A DNA stretch of 64,000 bases from Didymella arachidicola. Its lineage: Eukaryota > Ascomycota > Dothideomycetes > Pleosporales > Didymellaceae. The first letter of the stretch is position 1. The number at the start of each line of letters is the position of its first letter. The notes below the pieces were generated by a model. That model worked only from the letters and a program-made list of their open reading frames with translations. It searched no databases and was not told the DNA's origin. Shown one piece after another: positions 33,894 through 43,289 of this stretch. The position numbers and the translations under genes were made by a program. The stretch lies in contig CM049987.1 in assembly GCA_016630955.3 (NCBI GenBank), positions 2,232,001-2,296,000 on the forward strand, in the 5' to 3' direction.

Positions 33894-36033
33894 CCGTGTC
33901 CGTGCACACAATGCACGGATTCAACCAATGCACGGTAATCGCGATTCACAACACAACTTCAACGCGTAATTACTCAACTATTAATGCCAGGAATTCAAGC
34001 AGCGCTTAATAAGATACGTGCTTTAAAGCCTGACGAAAAAAATTGTATATACAACAATTGCAAAAAAACATGGTGTTAATCGCTTAACGTTGTCGCGCGT
34101 ACATCGACTTAATTAGGTCCCCCAACACGTCGCCAACGATAATTAACAGAAACTTAGCTAACAACAAGCATTAGATCTAGTCAAGTATATAGAGGAGCTG
34201 TCAACGCGTCGCTTACCACCTACAAGGCATAGGATACAGAATTTCGCATCCTCTATTGCCTTGCAACCCTGCTCTGATAGCTGGGTTACGCGCTTCTAGC
34301 ACCGTTACCACGATCGCCTCACATCTCAATGGACTACCGGCATGGACTCAAATCGCCACAACGCTGAGTCAGAGGACAAATAAAAGCTGTATTTTGAGCT
34401 TCTGCAGCAGAAGATTGCTTAGTACGAGCTAGAGCCTAAGCACACATACAATATAGATAAGAAGGGCTTCGCGATAAGGGTGCTGGGTAGAACAAAACGG
34501 GTGTTCAGTAGGCGTTAATATAAGAAGAAGGAGGTTAGGCAGGCTTGTTAAGATGGCTCACGTGAGTGGGTGAGCCTCCTGGCCTGCATCTGCGCCGATG
34601 GTACTGCTGTTCCCCTAGGCCTCATCTTTGCGTCAAAGAACTCCACTATCCAGAGCCGCTAGGTAGTGGATATTCATGCAGGAAAGCACCCTATCCACGT
34701 CAAATCTTCGCCTTCAGGATATACAAACAATAACATAGGATTAGCCTGGCTTGAGCAGGTGTTTAACTGTCACACCAAGCCTAAGGCGCGAAGAAAGTAC
34801 CGCCTCTTAATTGTAGATGGCTATGGCAGTCACCTAACGCAGGATTTTATTAAATACTGTTACTACAATCGAATTATACTAGCAGTATTACCCCCTTACA
34901 GTACCTAGACGCTGCAGCCGCTAGATGTTGTCTGCTTTAAGCCTCTCTCCTCTAGCTACGCCTCTAAACTCGACAACTACCTACAGCAGTCTTAAGGCCT
35001 CTCCCTACTGTTAAAAGGTGACTTCTTTGCCTTATTTTAGCCTGCCTAGGTACACACGTTTAGGGAAGATCTTATACTTAAGGCCTTTACAGCTACTAGC
35101 ATATCCCTAATAAACCCCGACGTTATACTCGATAGATTCCGCCACACAAGCCCTAGTGGCTTACTCTTAGTTTCCTCTAGTTCTACAGCTTATTCGGCCA
35201 AGGACTGGCTTAAAGCTTGCACTACCCTTTATGCAGAGATAAAGGATTCGCGCAGTGTAGGTGCGCGGAAGCTGGGGCAAACTATCCACTATCTATTATC
35301 TCAAGTAGAGCTACTTTAGGCCGAACTAGATGCCCTGCGCAAGAAGCTATACTAGGACAAGAAGCGCCAGAAGCAACCTAATAGGCAGTTAGACCTGCAG
35401 CAGCATCAAGAGTATCATGGTGGTGCAGTGATGTGGTCTCCTCGGGCCTTCCGGGAGGCGCGAGCTCGCATGGCTGTTCAAGAACAAGAGAGGCAGGAGG
35501 AGGAGCTGAAAAGGGTCGAGATGAAGGAGTTAGCCGCTGCTAATAAGCTCTATAACGAGAAGATTGCAGAAGAAAAGCGTTAACAGCGGATGAGGGAGAA
35601 GGCAGCGAGAGACCAGGCCCGGGCAGAGGAGCGAGCAGCTATAGAGGAACGCAAGGCTCAAAGAGAGCGTGATAAACAAGCCCGCGACGCTGTAAAAGCT
35701 ATACAATTACCCTAAAGAGGCAAGCGCAAGGTTTCACAGTCTGCAGCACTAAGAAAGAAGCAGAATCATGGTGCAGTGGCTGCACGGCGTGGTGATGTTG
35801 CTGCAGAGCCTCCTGCCGCACCTCGCACCCACACTACCCGCAGCGGCAGAACAGCGACTCTATATAATTAACTTGTAAGAGAGAATATTGTCGCAAAGGC
35901 CCATAGAGCACTCCACCAACTTATCTCATGATAATAGCTATTGTGGGTGGCTCTACAGCCTCAATTTTGTGCCAGCCGTGAAGGCGTTGAGGCGTGCATT
36001 GGTTGAATCCGTGCATTGGGTGCACGGACACGG
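33894..36033 (+). mobile_element. pogo-like DNA transposon P3, decayed
   Basis: 2140 bp bounded by 41-bp inverted repeats (33894-33934 and 35993-36033, one mismatch) starting CCGTGTCCGTGCAC and flanked by TA (33892-33893, 36034-36035). It contains one transposase relic with many stops. It is the oldest member of the nest, since P1 sits in its left TA. Confidence 0.88.
33984..35871 (+). pseudogene. P3 transposase relic
   Basis: Fot1/pogo-type transposase with many in-frame stops and a probable early frameshift. Recognisable blocks: YNIDKKGFAI (first Asp; relatives have Glu where Lys stands), DGSREWVSLLACICADGTAV, GYTNNNIGLAWLEQVFN, LLIVDGYGSH (second Asp), and YST-stop-TLQPLDVVCFKPL (third Asp). 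The C-terminal third is a long charged coiled coil (REKAARDQARAEERAAIEE) not seen in P1 or P2. Many stops are TAA or TAG where Gln fits the family or context, as between YST and TLQPLDV, which points to C-to-T changes at CpA. Confidence 0.82.
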
Positions 36034-36035
36034 TA

Positions 36036-36111
36036 GAGATGGAGGGGTCATGGTAGTTCGGGACGTTACGCTAGCAAGCAGCTATAGATGGCAAAAAGAT
36101 ATTGTCTCGAA
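36036..36111. other. Short spacer with tRNA terminator
   Basis: Between the P3 right TA and the tRNA-Arg 3' end. The run AAAAA at 36093-36097 reads as a T5 RNA polymerase III terminator on the minus strand. Confidence 0.6.
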
Positions 36112-36247
36112 TGACCTAACCAGGGGTCGCTGGATACTTGTTAGAATCGAACGCTGGACTGTGATTGAGGAAAGTATACTTACAACCTGGAATCTCTTGA
36201 TTACCGAGTGATCGTAGTCAAGCGCCTTGCCATTGGGCCATTAGGCC
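36112..36247 (-). tRNA. tRNA-Arg(ACG), T-arm interrupted by about 54 bp
   Basis: The minus strand reads as a tRNA. Acceptor GGCCTAA (36247-36241) pairs with TTAGGTC (36119-36113). The A box is TGGCCCAATGG, as in yeast tRNA-Arg(ACG). The anticodon stem CTTGA/TCAAG is perfect with loop CTACGA-A (anticodon ACG), and a 10-nt intron sits at the canonical 37/38 site. Variable loop AGATT and T-stem CCAGG/CCTGG follow. The T-loop, normally 7 nt, is 61 nt long (36125-36185) and contains a separate GTTCGATTC B-box-like sequence. A T5 terminator follows. As it stands the gene probably cannot give a normal tRNA, so treat it as disrupted. The isotype rests on strong core identity to the known yeast tRNA. 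Confidence 0.8.
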
Positions 36248-37756
36248 AGATGTTGATCTGTTTGATGATAAGGCAAACTTTTATCAAATAATATATCGCA
36301 CCCACATCTTGGCCATGATTTTGCTCAGTCCTATCATGTAAAATGCAAATGTCAAAATTCTCTGCAAGCGGGTGAGCCGGCTAGCGTTTGGCAAAGTGGG
36401 GTAATTCACTAGCCTGAACTGTTGCACCCTACAAATTTGCAGTACTATCGCGAACCGTATGCAGGGGAACTTCAATCACCTCCCAAATCTTCGGAAATCC
36501 TCAGGCACAATGTTATATATATTCGCAACTGAACATGCCAATTTGACTCTCATGCTAGCAGCTTCCAGACAACTAACCCTGGAGGAGAGCCACGTGCCAT
36601 TGTCAGAAAAGGTGATTGTGTCAGACTGTCTGCTATCGCTTGGTAAGTACCTAGTTAGTTCGAGAGACGTCGTACCGCTACCCTCTCAGGCGCTTGTAGA
36701 TCCTGACTACTTGTCAAATTCTGAGGTATGCTCAGATCGATGCTGATTACCTCTGGAACCCGCAACGTTCTCAGAGTGCTCGCAAGACCTATGCATTCAC
36801 TGCTGATTAGTTGACAAGCAACGAAGCTCTATACTCTCAGGCATATAAGCCGGGCCTACTAACAGGTTGAGCTCGCCTGGATAACTTGGAGGTCAAGAAG
36901 ACATACGCGCCTTTGGGCAACAAGGCCAACAGATTATTCGCATATCAGCGCTATATTGAGAAGCCAAAGGGCGCGAGGCATGTGCGTCAGAATCATTCCT
37001 TCCCCATCTTTGACTACCTCACATTTGCATATGTACGCACCTCTACCGCAGGCGAATCACGACCAGATACTTGCTCTGCTCAGCTCAGCCGGAACGGCGC
37101 GGAGTTCATCCCATCGACCACATTTTGGTGCTGTCAATATCAATTTATCTATATCAGGATATCAGCAGCAATAGAAAGACATCAATGCTTTCGAAGTGAT
37201 GTGACTGGTCCTCGCTAACGCAAGTGTTAAGGAGATCCAACGGGACTGGGACTAGCTCGCGTAGCATCGCAGCTCCTTACGAAGGACAAGAGAGCGGCAC
37301 TACTACGCATAGTGCTGCAAAAACGTTGAGCCACCTTTCTATCAATTTCTGCACTCTTTTAAAATCAGGCAAGATCCCGGATCATCCCTTGACTACGTTC
37401 AGAACTTTCGGCATAGGCCACAAGAGCGATGGTTCAGGCAAAGAGGCGACTGTAACGCAAACCTAGAGGTCATGCAACACGCACTCTTCCCTGCGTTGCC
37501 AAGTTACGGAAGAACCATTCTGGGACTACTGTCGCACAAAGCTCAGTGGCCTCGGACTGTTAACAATCCCGACCGCAGGGACTTGCAGTGCTTCAAATAA
37601 ATAGAAAAAGACGCTCGATGATGCGTCGCAAGGTTCTCCGATGACAACACTTATTCGGTCCACATCAACCCATGAAGATATCGTTCTGCATCATGATCGT
37701 GATTCATTACATCAGGCTACAAGGGTATTATGCTACATATCACTCAAGTCTAGCGC
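36248..37756. other. Intergenic stretch, no supported gene
   Basis: About 1.5 kb. Frames of up to 110 codons (36886-37218 plus) show no motif and no splice partners. Confidence 0.45.
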
Positions 37757-38803
37757 TTATGTCTTCGAGCTAGGCTGAGATAGTGTGTTACCACCGTCAG
37801 GATACAGGATCTGCTCATTGTAGAAGACACCACCTGGCCCAGCCAGCATGAGAATCGAAGCTGCCATGTCGGAGTCCTTGCCAGGTCTGCCAGCAGGGTT
37901 GGACATACCGCCTTCGATGACGCTCTTGTTGTCCTCGTCAGATGAGCCAGTAGTCATCTCAGATGGGAAGACACCAGGCGCGATGACGTTGACGCGGACC
38001 TTGGTGCCGATGAATGTTGTGGCGAGCATTTTCGATAGGTGTGTTGCAGAGGCCTTTGAGCTGGCGTACGCGAATTGGCCAGAGCTGGAGCCCTTCATGG
38101 CACCGGAGATAGATGTGACATTGACAACTGAGGATGTGTACCCAGGAGTCTTGTTCCCACCCTTGGCGAGGAGAGGCAAGAATGTCATTGACATATAGAA
38201 GATGCTGCCAACGTTGGTTTTGAAGGTGTCGGCCCAAGACTGTGGAGGCGACTTCAAGAAGTGGTCTGAGACGGACTGTGCGTCATCCCACTTCGGCTCG
38301 CCATTGTTGGAGAACTTGGTGTTGTCGTCACGTGCAATACCGGCGTTATTCACAAGCAACTGAATACCCTGAGGCTCCTTCTCACTGATCTCCTTGTACA
38401 AACGCTTAACATCCTCGGGATCGCTACACCGACTTAGTCAAAGCTTGTGACAAGTCTTCAATATGACATACCTGACGTCTGCCACAATAGGGATGATCTG
38501 GCCATTATCGTGGTCGTGCAGCTCTTCTGTCTTCTTCAAGACCTCCTCGCGTCTGCTGGTAATATAAACTTTAGCACCATTGGCGACCAACGCCTGGGTG
38601 ATCATAAGACCAATGCCAGTACCTCCACCAGTAACGATAGCTGTGACATGAGATACATCGAACAGCTTGCTGTTCTTGAGCTCATCGGTGTTTGCTTTTC
38701 CGGGTGCCATGTTGCTCGCAAATTGGTATATTGTTTTGGGTTGAAATTGAGAGCGTAGTACGTTCGAGGTTCTTGGGAGGGTACGTGAGAATAGGCGAAG
38801 CAT
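37757..38803 (-). CDS. Short-chain dehydrogenase/reductase with likely mitochondrial presequence
   Basis: Classical SDR, of the type often annotated in fungi as RhlG-like 3-oxoacyl reductase; it reduces a carbonyl with NAD(P)H. Exon 1 is 38803-38472 and exon 2 is 38423-37757, with a 48-bp intron starting GTATGT and ending GTGTAG; 332 residues. The cofactor loop TGGGTGIG is at about residues 58-65, followed by TSRREEVL, LLVNNAG and the catalytic VTSISGAM...FAYASSK block. The first 31 residues (MLRLFSRTLPRTSNVLRSQF onward) are Arg/Ser/Leu-rich without acids, typical of a mitochondrial targeting peptide. A second Met at 38710 (MAPGKANTDELK) would give a cytosolic form. An upstream Met in frame (38872) seems less likely. 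The substrate is unknown. Confidence 0.88.
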
Positions 38804-39595
38804 ATTGATCTTTGTTTGTTGCGTGTTGTGGGTCTTATATGGACTAAGCTGATGGTGTTGTTGACGTAGCAAGGGACAATATTGTCATGACGTCCTCACG
38901 ACGCATCGGTAAAGGCGACCCATGACATCGATGCGGGGCGACAGGAGATGGACTGCTTAACCTTTCCGTGAATGCATTCGTACCCCTGGCTTAATCACAG
39001 CTGTCAAACGATGGGATCTGAGTGGAGCTCACAGAAGGGAGAAGTCTTCTCATCACTGCTGGTCAAAAGGCATCTGCGTATCGTCTCAGGACGGAGCTCA
39101 TCATCTGACAGCGTGTAATTGAATGAATACAGCCATTACGACACATGCTAGGCTCACTTCAGCATCTCTAGCGATTATTCCATGGATCGCGTGTGAGCAC
39201 GAAGAAAGGGGCTTTCTGAGTGCTGCGATATTACACGACTCGCCACCGACCAAATGTGGAAGGCGGTGGTGCTGTGCCTGACTTTGTGATATGATTGAGT
39301 GTGAAGTATCGGATGGGTCTCGGCCACGATTTTTGTTTACTTTGAGGCTGATGGTCTGCAAATGCAGAGTCGAGAAGGTCGACAGCTTTTGATGGAGCAT
39401 GACGAATGCCAAGACTGTGTTCACCGAGCTTCTTCCGAGAGGACGCGTTCCTTTCGCATTTCTCACTTCCAATGCTCGACCAGCACCCGCCATAGTCAAA
39501 TCCGACATGTTGGAATCAGAATTATCTTTTCGAATGATTCCAAGGGAGATTGCTAATGATCACGCCATGAACACCTTTGTCAGCGGATATTGCTA
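38804..39595. other. Intergenic stretch between SDR and transposon P2
   Basis: About 0.8 kb with the SDR promoter. Small frames only, no motif. Confidence 0.45.
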
Positions 39596-39662
39596 ACGTG
39601 TTGGATCAGTAAGCTGGGCAGATCAGTAAGCTGGGCACCCCACCCAACCCAACGCGACTCTT
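39596..39662 (+). repeat. P2 left terminal inverted repeat
   Basis: Contains the 17-bp unit GATCAGTAAGCTGGGCA twice in direct tandem, then ACCCCACCC-type sequence. Confidence 0.9.
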
Positions 39663-39726
39663 TACGCGATAGCTCTACAACAACACAGGATAATAGTATG
39701 TGATTTTAGAGATAGCTAGTCTATTA

Positions 39727-41346
39727 CTATCTGCATTGAGTCCGCGTATGTCCTTGAATGTGACACTTGCTGCACGTTGGTGGTGCGCGCCGACGTCCTT
39801 GAGTAGCTAGAGCTTGTTCAACCTCCGCGACCACCCTCTCTGCCTCTGCAGCAAGCTGCTGGCCTTGCTGAGCCTGTAGCACTCCTCCACGAGCTATATA
39901 CTGACGCCGCTGGTCTGTTCTACGTCGCTGGCGCTGACTAGCCGTACGAAGCTTTCTATTCTCCTCTGCGAGTATAGTCGCTGAATTCATTGCAAGCTGA
40001 CAACCTTTAACAAGCTGGCGGATAGCTTGGCTTGTTGGGCTCTGTGACTGGCGACGAAGTAGGTCCTGTACGTAACGAGCCTGCTGCTGAAGCTGCGCTA
40101 CTGTACGCAGCGTTTCTGCTGTCCACGCGACGTTGTTGTCTGCTGTTGTCGCTGGTGGAGACGGCGTCCGGACGACGGTAAGCGACGATAGGACACGATC
40201 TGGACAGGGAGGGATAAGCCCAGTTGCCTGGAAGCCAGCCTGGATGTTCTGCTGCGTAAATACTGCTGGCCGGATCTGTGTATAGATTGTAAGGAAGTCT
40301 ATCTTGTCAACGTGGTAGACGCCTTGGCGGGCGAGCTCCTGGATCTCGTGACCGTACGCTCGCTTAAGAGGAGAGAAGCAGCTCACATCAAGTGGCTGGA
40401 GGAGATGAGAGGTATGAGCTGGCATGCAGAGAGTGATAATCTTGTTCTCTGTGCAGAACTGGTCGAACTCAGGCGTAGCGTGGCTGCTATGGCCATCTAG
40501 GATAAGAAGCCGGTAGACTCCATGCGTACGAGACGCTGTATGTCTGTCAAAATGCTTTACCCACTCTACACCAAGCTCATCTGTCGTCCAGCCGTTGTCT
40601 GATATAGCGACTACCCAGTCTGGCGGGAGGTGTTGATACCAGCTAGCCTGGTGGAGCTTACCAGACAGGATCACGAATGGTGGGAGACACCAGCCAGACG
40701 CGTTGATACACTCAATCGTCGTGACCCAGTCTCTATTACCTGGCTGCACGACAGTAGCTCGACCTACTGTGTCTGAGCTTGTGACAACCTTAGAGGTAGC
40801 AGCGACGCCCATCATGAAGCCAGTCTCGTCAAAGTTGTAGGTATCAATATCCTGTATGCCGTACGCCTGGCGCGTCTCCTCAACAAGCTTAAACCACGCT
40901 GCGATAGCAATAGGATCCTCACAGCGAGCGCGCTGGCTGTGGAACTTCCTATTCCACTTTGTCTGGAGCTCAGGCTGGCTGTTTACAAAGCGCGATACCC
41001 ATTTCTGGCCAACAGGTTGTGGAGGCGGATCTTGGCCCCGCGCAGCGAGAAGAGCGTCTGCCATTCGTCGTACGTCGATGATCTGGGGCGGAAAGCCTCG
41101 TCGATCAAGGTCTAGGATCCATTTTACAAGGGACTGCTCTTCAATAGGTAGTAGCTTACGGTTGACAGATGCTGTCTCTGATCGTGGCTGGGTACCACGG
41201 ATACGCGTGTGTAGTGTAGATTGCGGTACATGAAAGGCTCTTGCGAGGGCGCGGATAGACTGAGTTGGATTAATACGATAGGATGCTATAGCAAGGCTTA
41301 TCCTGCCTTTACAAGAAGTTGATTTAGGACATTGTTGTTGCGGCAT
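39727..41346 (-). CDS. P2 transposase (pogo/Fot1 DDE)
   Basis: 539-residue transposase. The N-terminus has a psq-type helix-turn-helix (SIRALARAFHVPQSTLHTRI), then a CENP-B-type HTH (PIEEQSLVKWILDLDRRGFP to KWVSRFVNSQPELQTKWNR). Catalytic Asp residues: YNFDETGF (D173), LLILDGHSSH (D284) and HTSHLLQPLDVSCF (D320), giving the DD35D spacing of Fot1-like enzymes. The C-terminal region is a Gln/Arg-rich coiled coil ending in a CCHC knuckle, CSKCHIQGHTRTQC. No stop or frameshift. The start is the first Met after the inverted repeat. It shares the layout of the split P1 transposase but is clearly a different family. Confidence 0.93.
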   Translation of the reverse strand: MPQQQCPKSTSCKGRISLAIASYRINPTQSIRALARAFHVPQSTLHTRIRGTQPRSETASVNRKLLPIEEQSLVKWILDLDRRGFPPQIIDVRRMADALLAARGQDPPPQPVGQKWVSRFVNSQPELQTKWNRKFHSQRARCEDPIAIAAWFKLVEETRQAYGIQDIDTYNFDETGFMMGVAATSKVVTSSDTVGRATVVQPGNRDWVTTIECINASGWCLPPFVILSGKLHQASWYQHLPPDWVVAISDNGWTTDELGVEWVKHFDRHTASRTHGVYRLLILDGHSSHATPEFDQFCTENKIITLCMPAHTSHLLQPLDVSCFSPLKRAYGHEIQELARQGVYHVDKIDFLTIYTQIRPAVFTQQNIQAGFQATGLIPPCPDRVLSSLTVVRTPSPPATTADNNVAWTAETLRTVAQLQQQARYVQDLLRRQSQSPTSQAIRQLVKGCQLAMNSATILAEENRKLRTASQRQRRRTDQRRQYIARGGVLQAQQGQQLAAEAERVVAEVEQALATQGRRRAPPTCSKCHIQGHTRTQCR

Positions 41347-41361
41347 TGTGGTTGTTGTGTA

Positions 41362-41428
41362 GAGAGTTGCGTCGGGTTTGGTGGGGTGCCCAGCTTACTG
41401 ATCTGCCCAGCTTACTGATCCAAGACGT
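41362..41428 (-). repeat. P2 right terminal inverted repeat
   Basis: Same two tandem 17-bp units as the left end; differs from it at a handful of positions, including the fifth base. Confidence 0.9.
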
Positions 41429-41671
41429 TAACTTAGCAAAGCAAAATGCATTACTAACACCCCAGCGGGAATAACCGATGTCATCATCGCCGCTTTCCCC
41501 CGCGTTAAGCCAACCTCAACGGGTGAAAGGCTGACCTTGTCGAGTCACCGAAATAGCCTGCTTGAGCATTTCTAATCTTAAGCTTCACCTAGTCGTATAT
41601 AACAGCCTTGGATGCTGTCCTTGATCGCCTCTTAATCACATCGAATCTCACATTAACGTCTGACAAGACAC

Positions 41672-42697
41672 ATGACTATTAGCTGCCTTGCCACAATCAG
41701 CAGCATCACACCCTCACTTCCACCATCTCTCGCACGCACCGACTTAGACACAAAAACAGCCGACTCGATCGATCCCCTCTCCGCCGATATGACAACCGCA
41801 GCATCGCGACCGACGCCAGCTCACCAGCTGTCAGGAGCATCCACTCCGGCCATAACTCAGGCAAGGCCAGAGGATGTAAACTTTCAGGGTTTGCGCATCC
41901 CTCGTGGACCTATCAATGCCAAATTGTCTTTCTACAAGGCTCCCGAAGATGGCTCCCCACCACACAACTACGTAGAGCCGCTCCCAGGCGTTCCCCAGCG
42001 GAATTGGGGCGACGGCTGGGAAGAAGTAAGGTTGGATGATTTGCGTGGTCAGGAGCAAAACTTCAACCTTGAACACAATGCTTTCGAGACGTATCAGAAC
42101 ATCAGGAGTGATGAAACGGAGTTCAAAGACGATGAGCGGATACGCAATGTCTACTACCCTGAGGTTGAGAAGCTGCTGTTGGACAATGTTTCCGGCGCAA
42201 ACAGAGTCATTCTGTTTGATCACACAATTCGGAGACCAACTGGAAACCGTAACCCCGTGCAGCGAGTGCACGTTGACCAGACACCAATGTCTGCCGCCGA
42301 GCGGGTTAGACTTCATGCGCCAGAGGATGCCGAGCAGCTGCTTCAGGGCCGCTACCGTATTGTGAACGTGTGGCGTCCACTCAATGGACCAGTAATGGGC
42401 TTCTCTCTGGCTGTTGCCGATAGCCAAAGCGTCCAGGACGAGGACCTTGTGCCCATCGAGCACCGTTACCCTAATCGTAACGGGCAAACTGCAGCAGTCC
42501 GCTACAATCCTGGTCAGAAATGGTACTACTGGTCTGGCATGAAGAATGAAGATCGTCTATTGCTCAAGTGTTTCGACAGCGATGAGAAAGTGGGCCAGTA
42601 TGGAAGGGTACCTCACACTGCTTTTGTGGATCCAAGGACTCCTGAAGGAGCCGTTGGCCGTGAGAGTATTGAGGTCAGAGCCCTGATCTTTGGTTAG
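41672..42697 (+). CDS. CmcJ/AsaB-like oxygenase (GA4-desaturase family)
   Basis: Resembles the fungal CmcJ/NvfI/AsaB group, 2-oxoglutarate/Fe(II)-type hydroxylase-desaturases found near secondary metabolite genes. Single exon; 341 residues from the first Met, or 302 from the Met at 41789 (MTTAASRPTPAHQ), which fits the usual family length better. Diagnostic blocks: HNYVEPLPGVPQRNWG, ANRVILFDHTIRRP, the metal-binding HxD in VQRVHVDQTP, RYRIVNVWRPLNGPV, WYYWSGMKNEDRLLLKCFDS, and a final HTAFVDPRTPEGAVGRESIE with the second His and the Arg for 2-oxoglutarate. The Ser/Thr-rich leader before the second Met has no known role. The substrate cannot be inferred, and no synthase is nearby. Confidence 0.85.
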   Translation: MTISCLATISSITPSLPPSLARTDLDTKTADSIDPLSADMTTAASRPTPAHQLSGASTPAITQARPEDVNFQGLRIPRGPINAKLSFYKAPEDGSPPHNYVEPLPGVPQRNWGDGWEEVRLDDLRGQEQNFNLEHNAFETYQNIRSDETEFKDDERIRNVYYPEVEKLLLDNVSGANRVILFDHTIRRPTGNRNPVQRVHVDQTPMSAAERVRLHAPEDAEQLLQGRYRIVNVWRPLNGPVMGFSLAVADSQSVQDEDLVPIEHRYPNRNGQTAAVRYNPGQKWYYWSGMKNEDRLLLKCFDSDEKVGQYGRVPHTAFVDPRTPEGAVGRESIEVRALIFG

Positions 42698-43289
42698 AGC
42701 TTACTATATACTGTAGATAATACGAATCATGAATTTACGACCTTCAAACATGCTTTTTCCCGAAGCCACTTCATTCCCATTGTCCATCCGTGCCAATGTC
42801 CATTCTCACGGAAGAGCTCCAAGAGATCAGACCTTGAGATCGTAACGAGGTCATGATTTATGCACAGAATCTGGGCCGTTGCAGCAACCTGCCTTGTGCT
42901 GTTGAGCGCGGATACACAAGGTCGTCATCGGTGCTTAGCCGAGCGCCTTTCACAGCTTGGCAACGCCTTCTTCCACGCTTCACTCCAGAAACTCTGAGCG
43001 CGGATTTGTGGGGAGCAGCATCGCGTCTGCCATTTGTCTTTGCTCGCAGATAACCAGCTCGGACCTGCTGCTATCGTGAGTGTTTTGCGCGGGCCAAGCG
43101 CGCGGCGGTCTTGGTAGGTTGTCCCAATCAGGAAGGAGGTCGCCCATACTGACCAGAATCATGGCGGTCGCTCTCCACCTACACGGAGCCATGAAAAAAC
43201 AAGAGACCTCTTGCCATTTATAAAGCCTCTCCGAAGGCACTCATTTGTGCTACGCAGGCCTTACCTTCCCACTTCCGCCAAATATCGTC
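42698..43289. other. Intergenic stretch with carboxypeptidase promoter
   Basis: About 0.6 kb, no gene seen. TTTATAAAG at about 43216-43224 is a plausible TATA box, about 70 bp before the next start codon. Confidence 0.4.

Larger units (their letters stand above)
39596..41428 (-). mobile_element. pogo/Fot1-like DNA transposon P2, apparently intact
   Basis: 1833 bp with TA at both sides (39594-39595, 41429-41430). The inverted repeats start ACGT(G/C)TTGGATCAGTAAG and stay similar for about 67 bp. It encodes one uninterrupted transposase on the minus strand. Intact ends and ORF suggest a recent or still competent copy. Confidence 0.93.
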
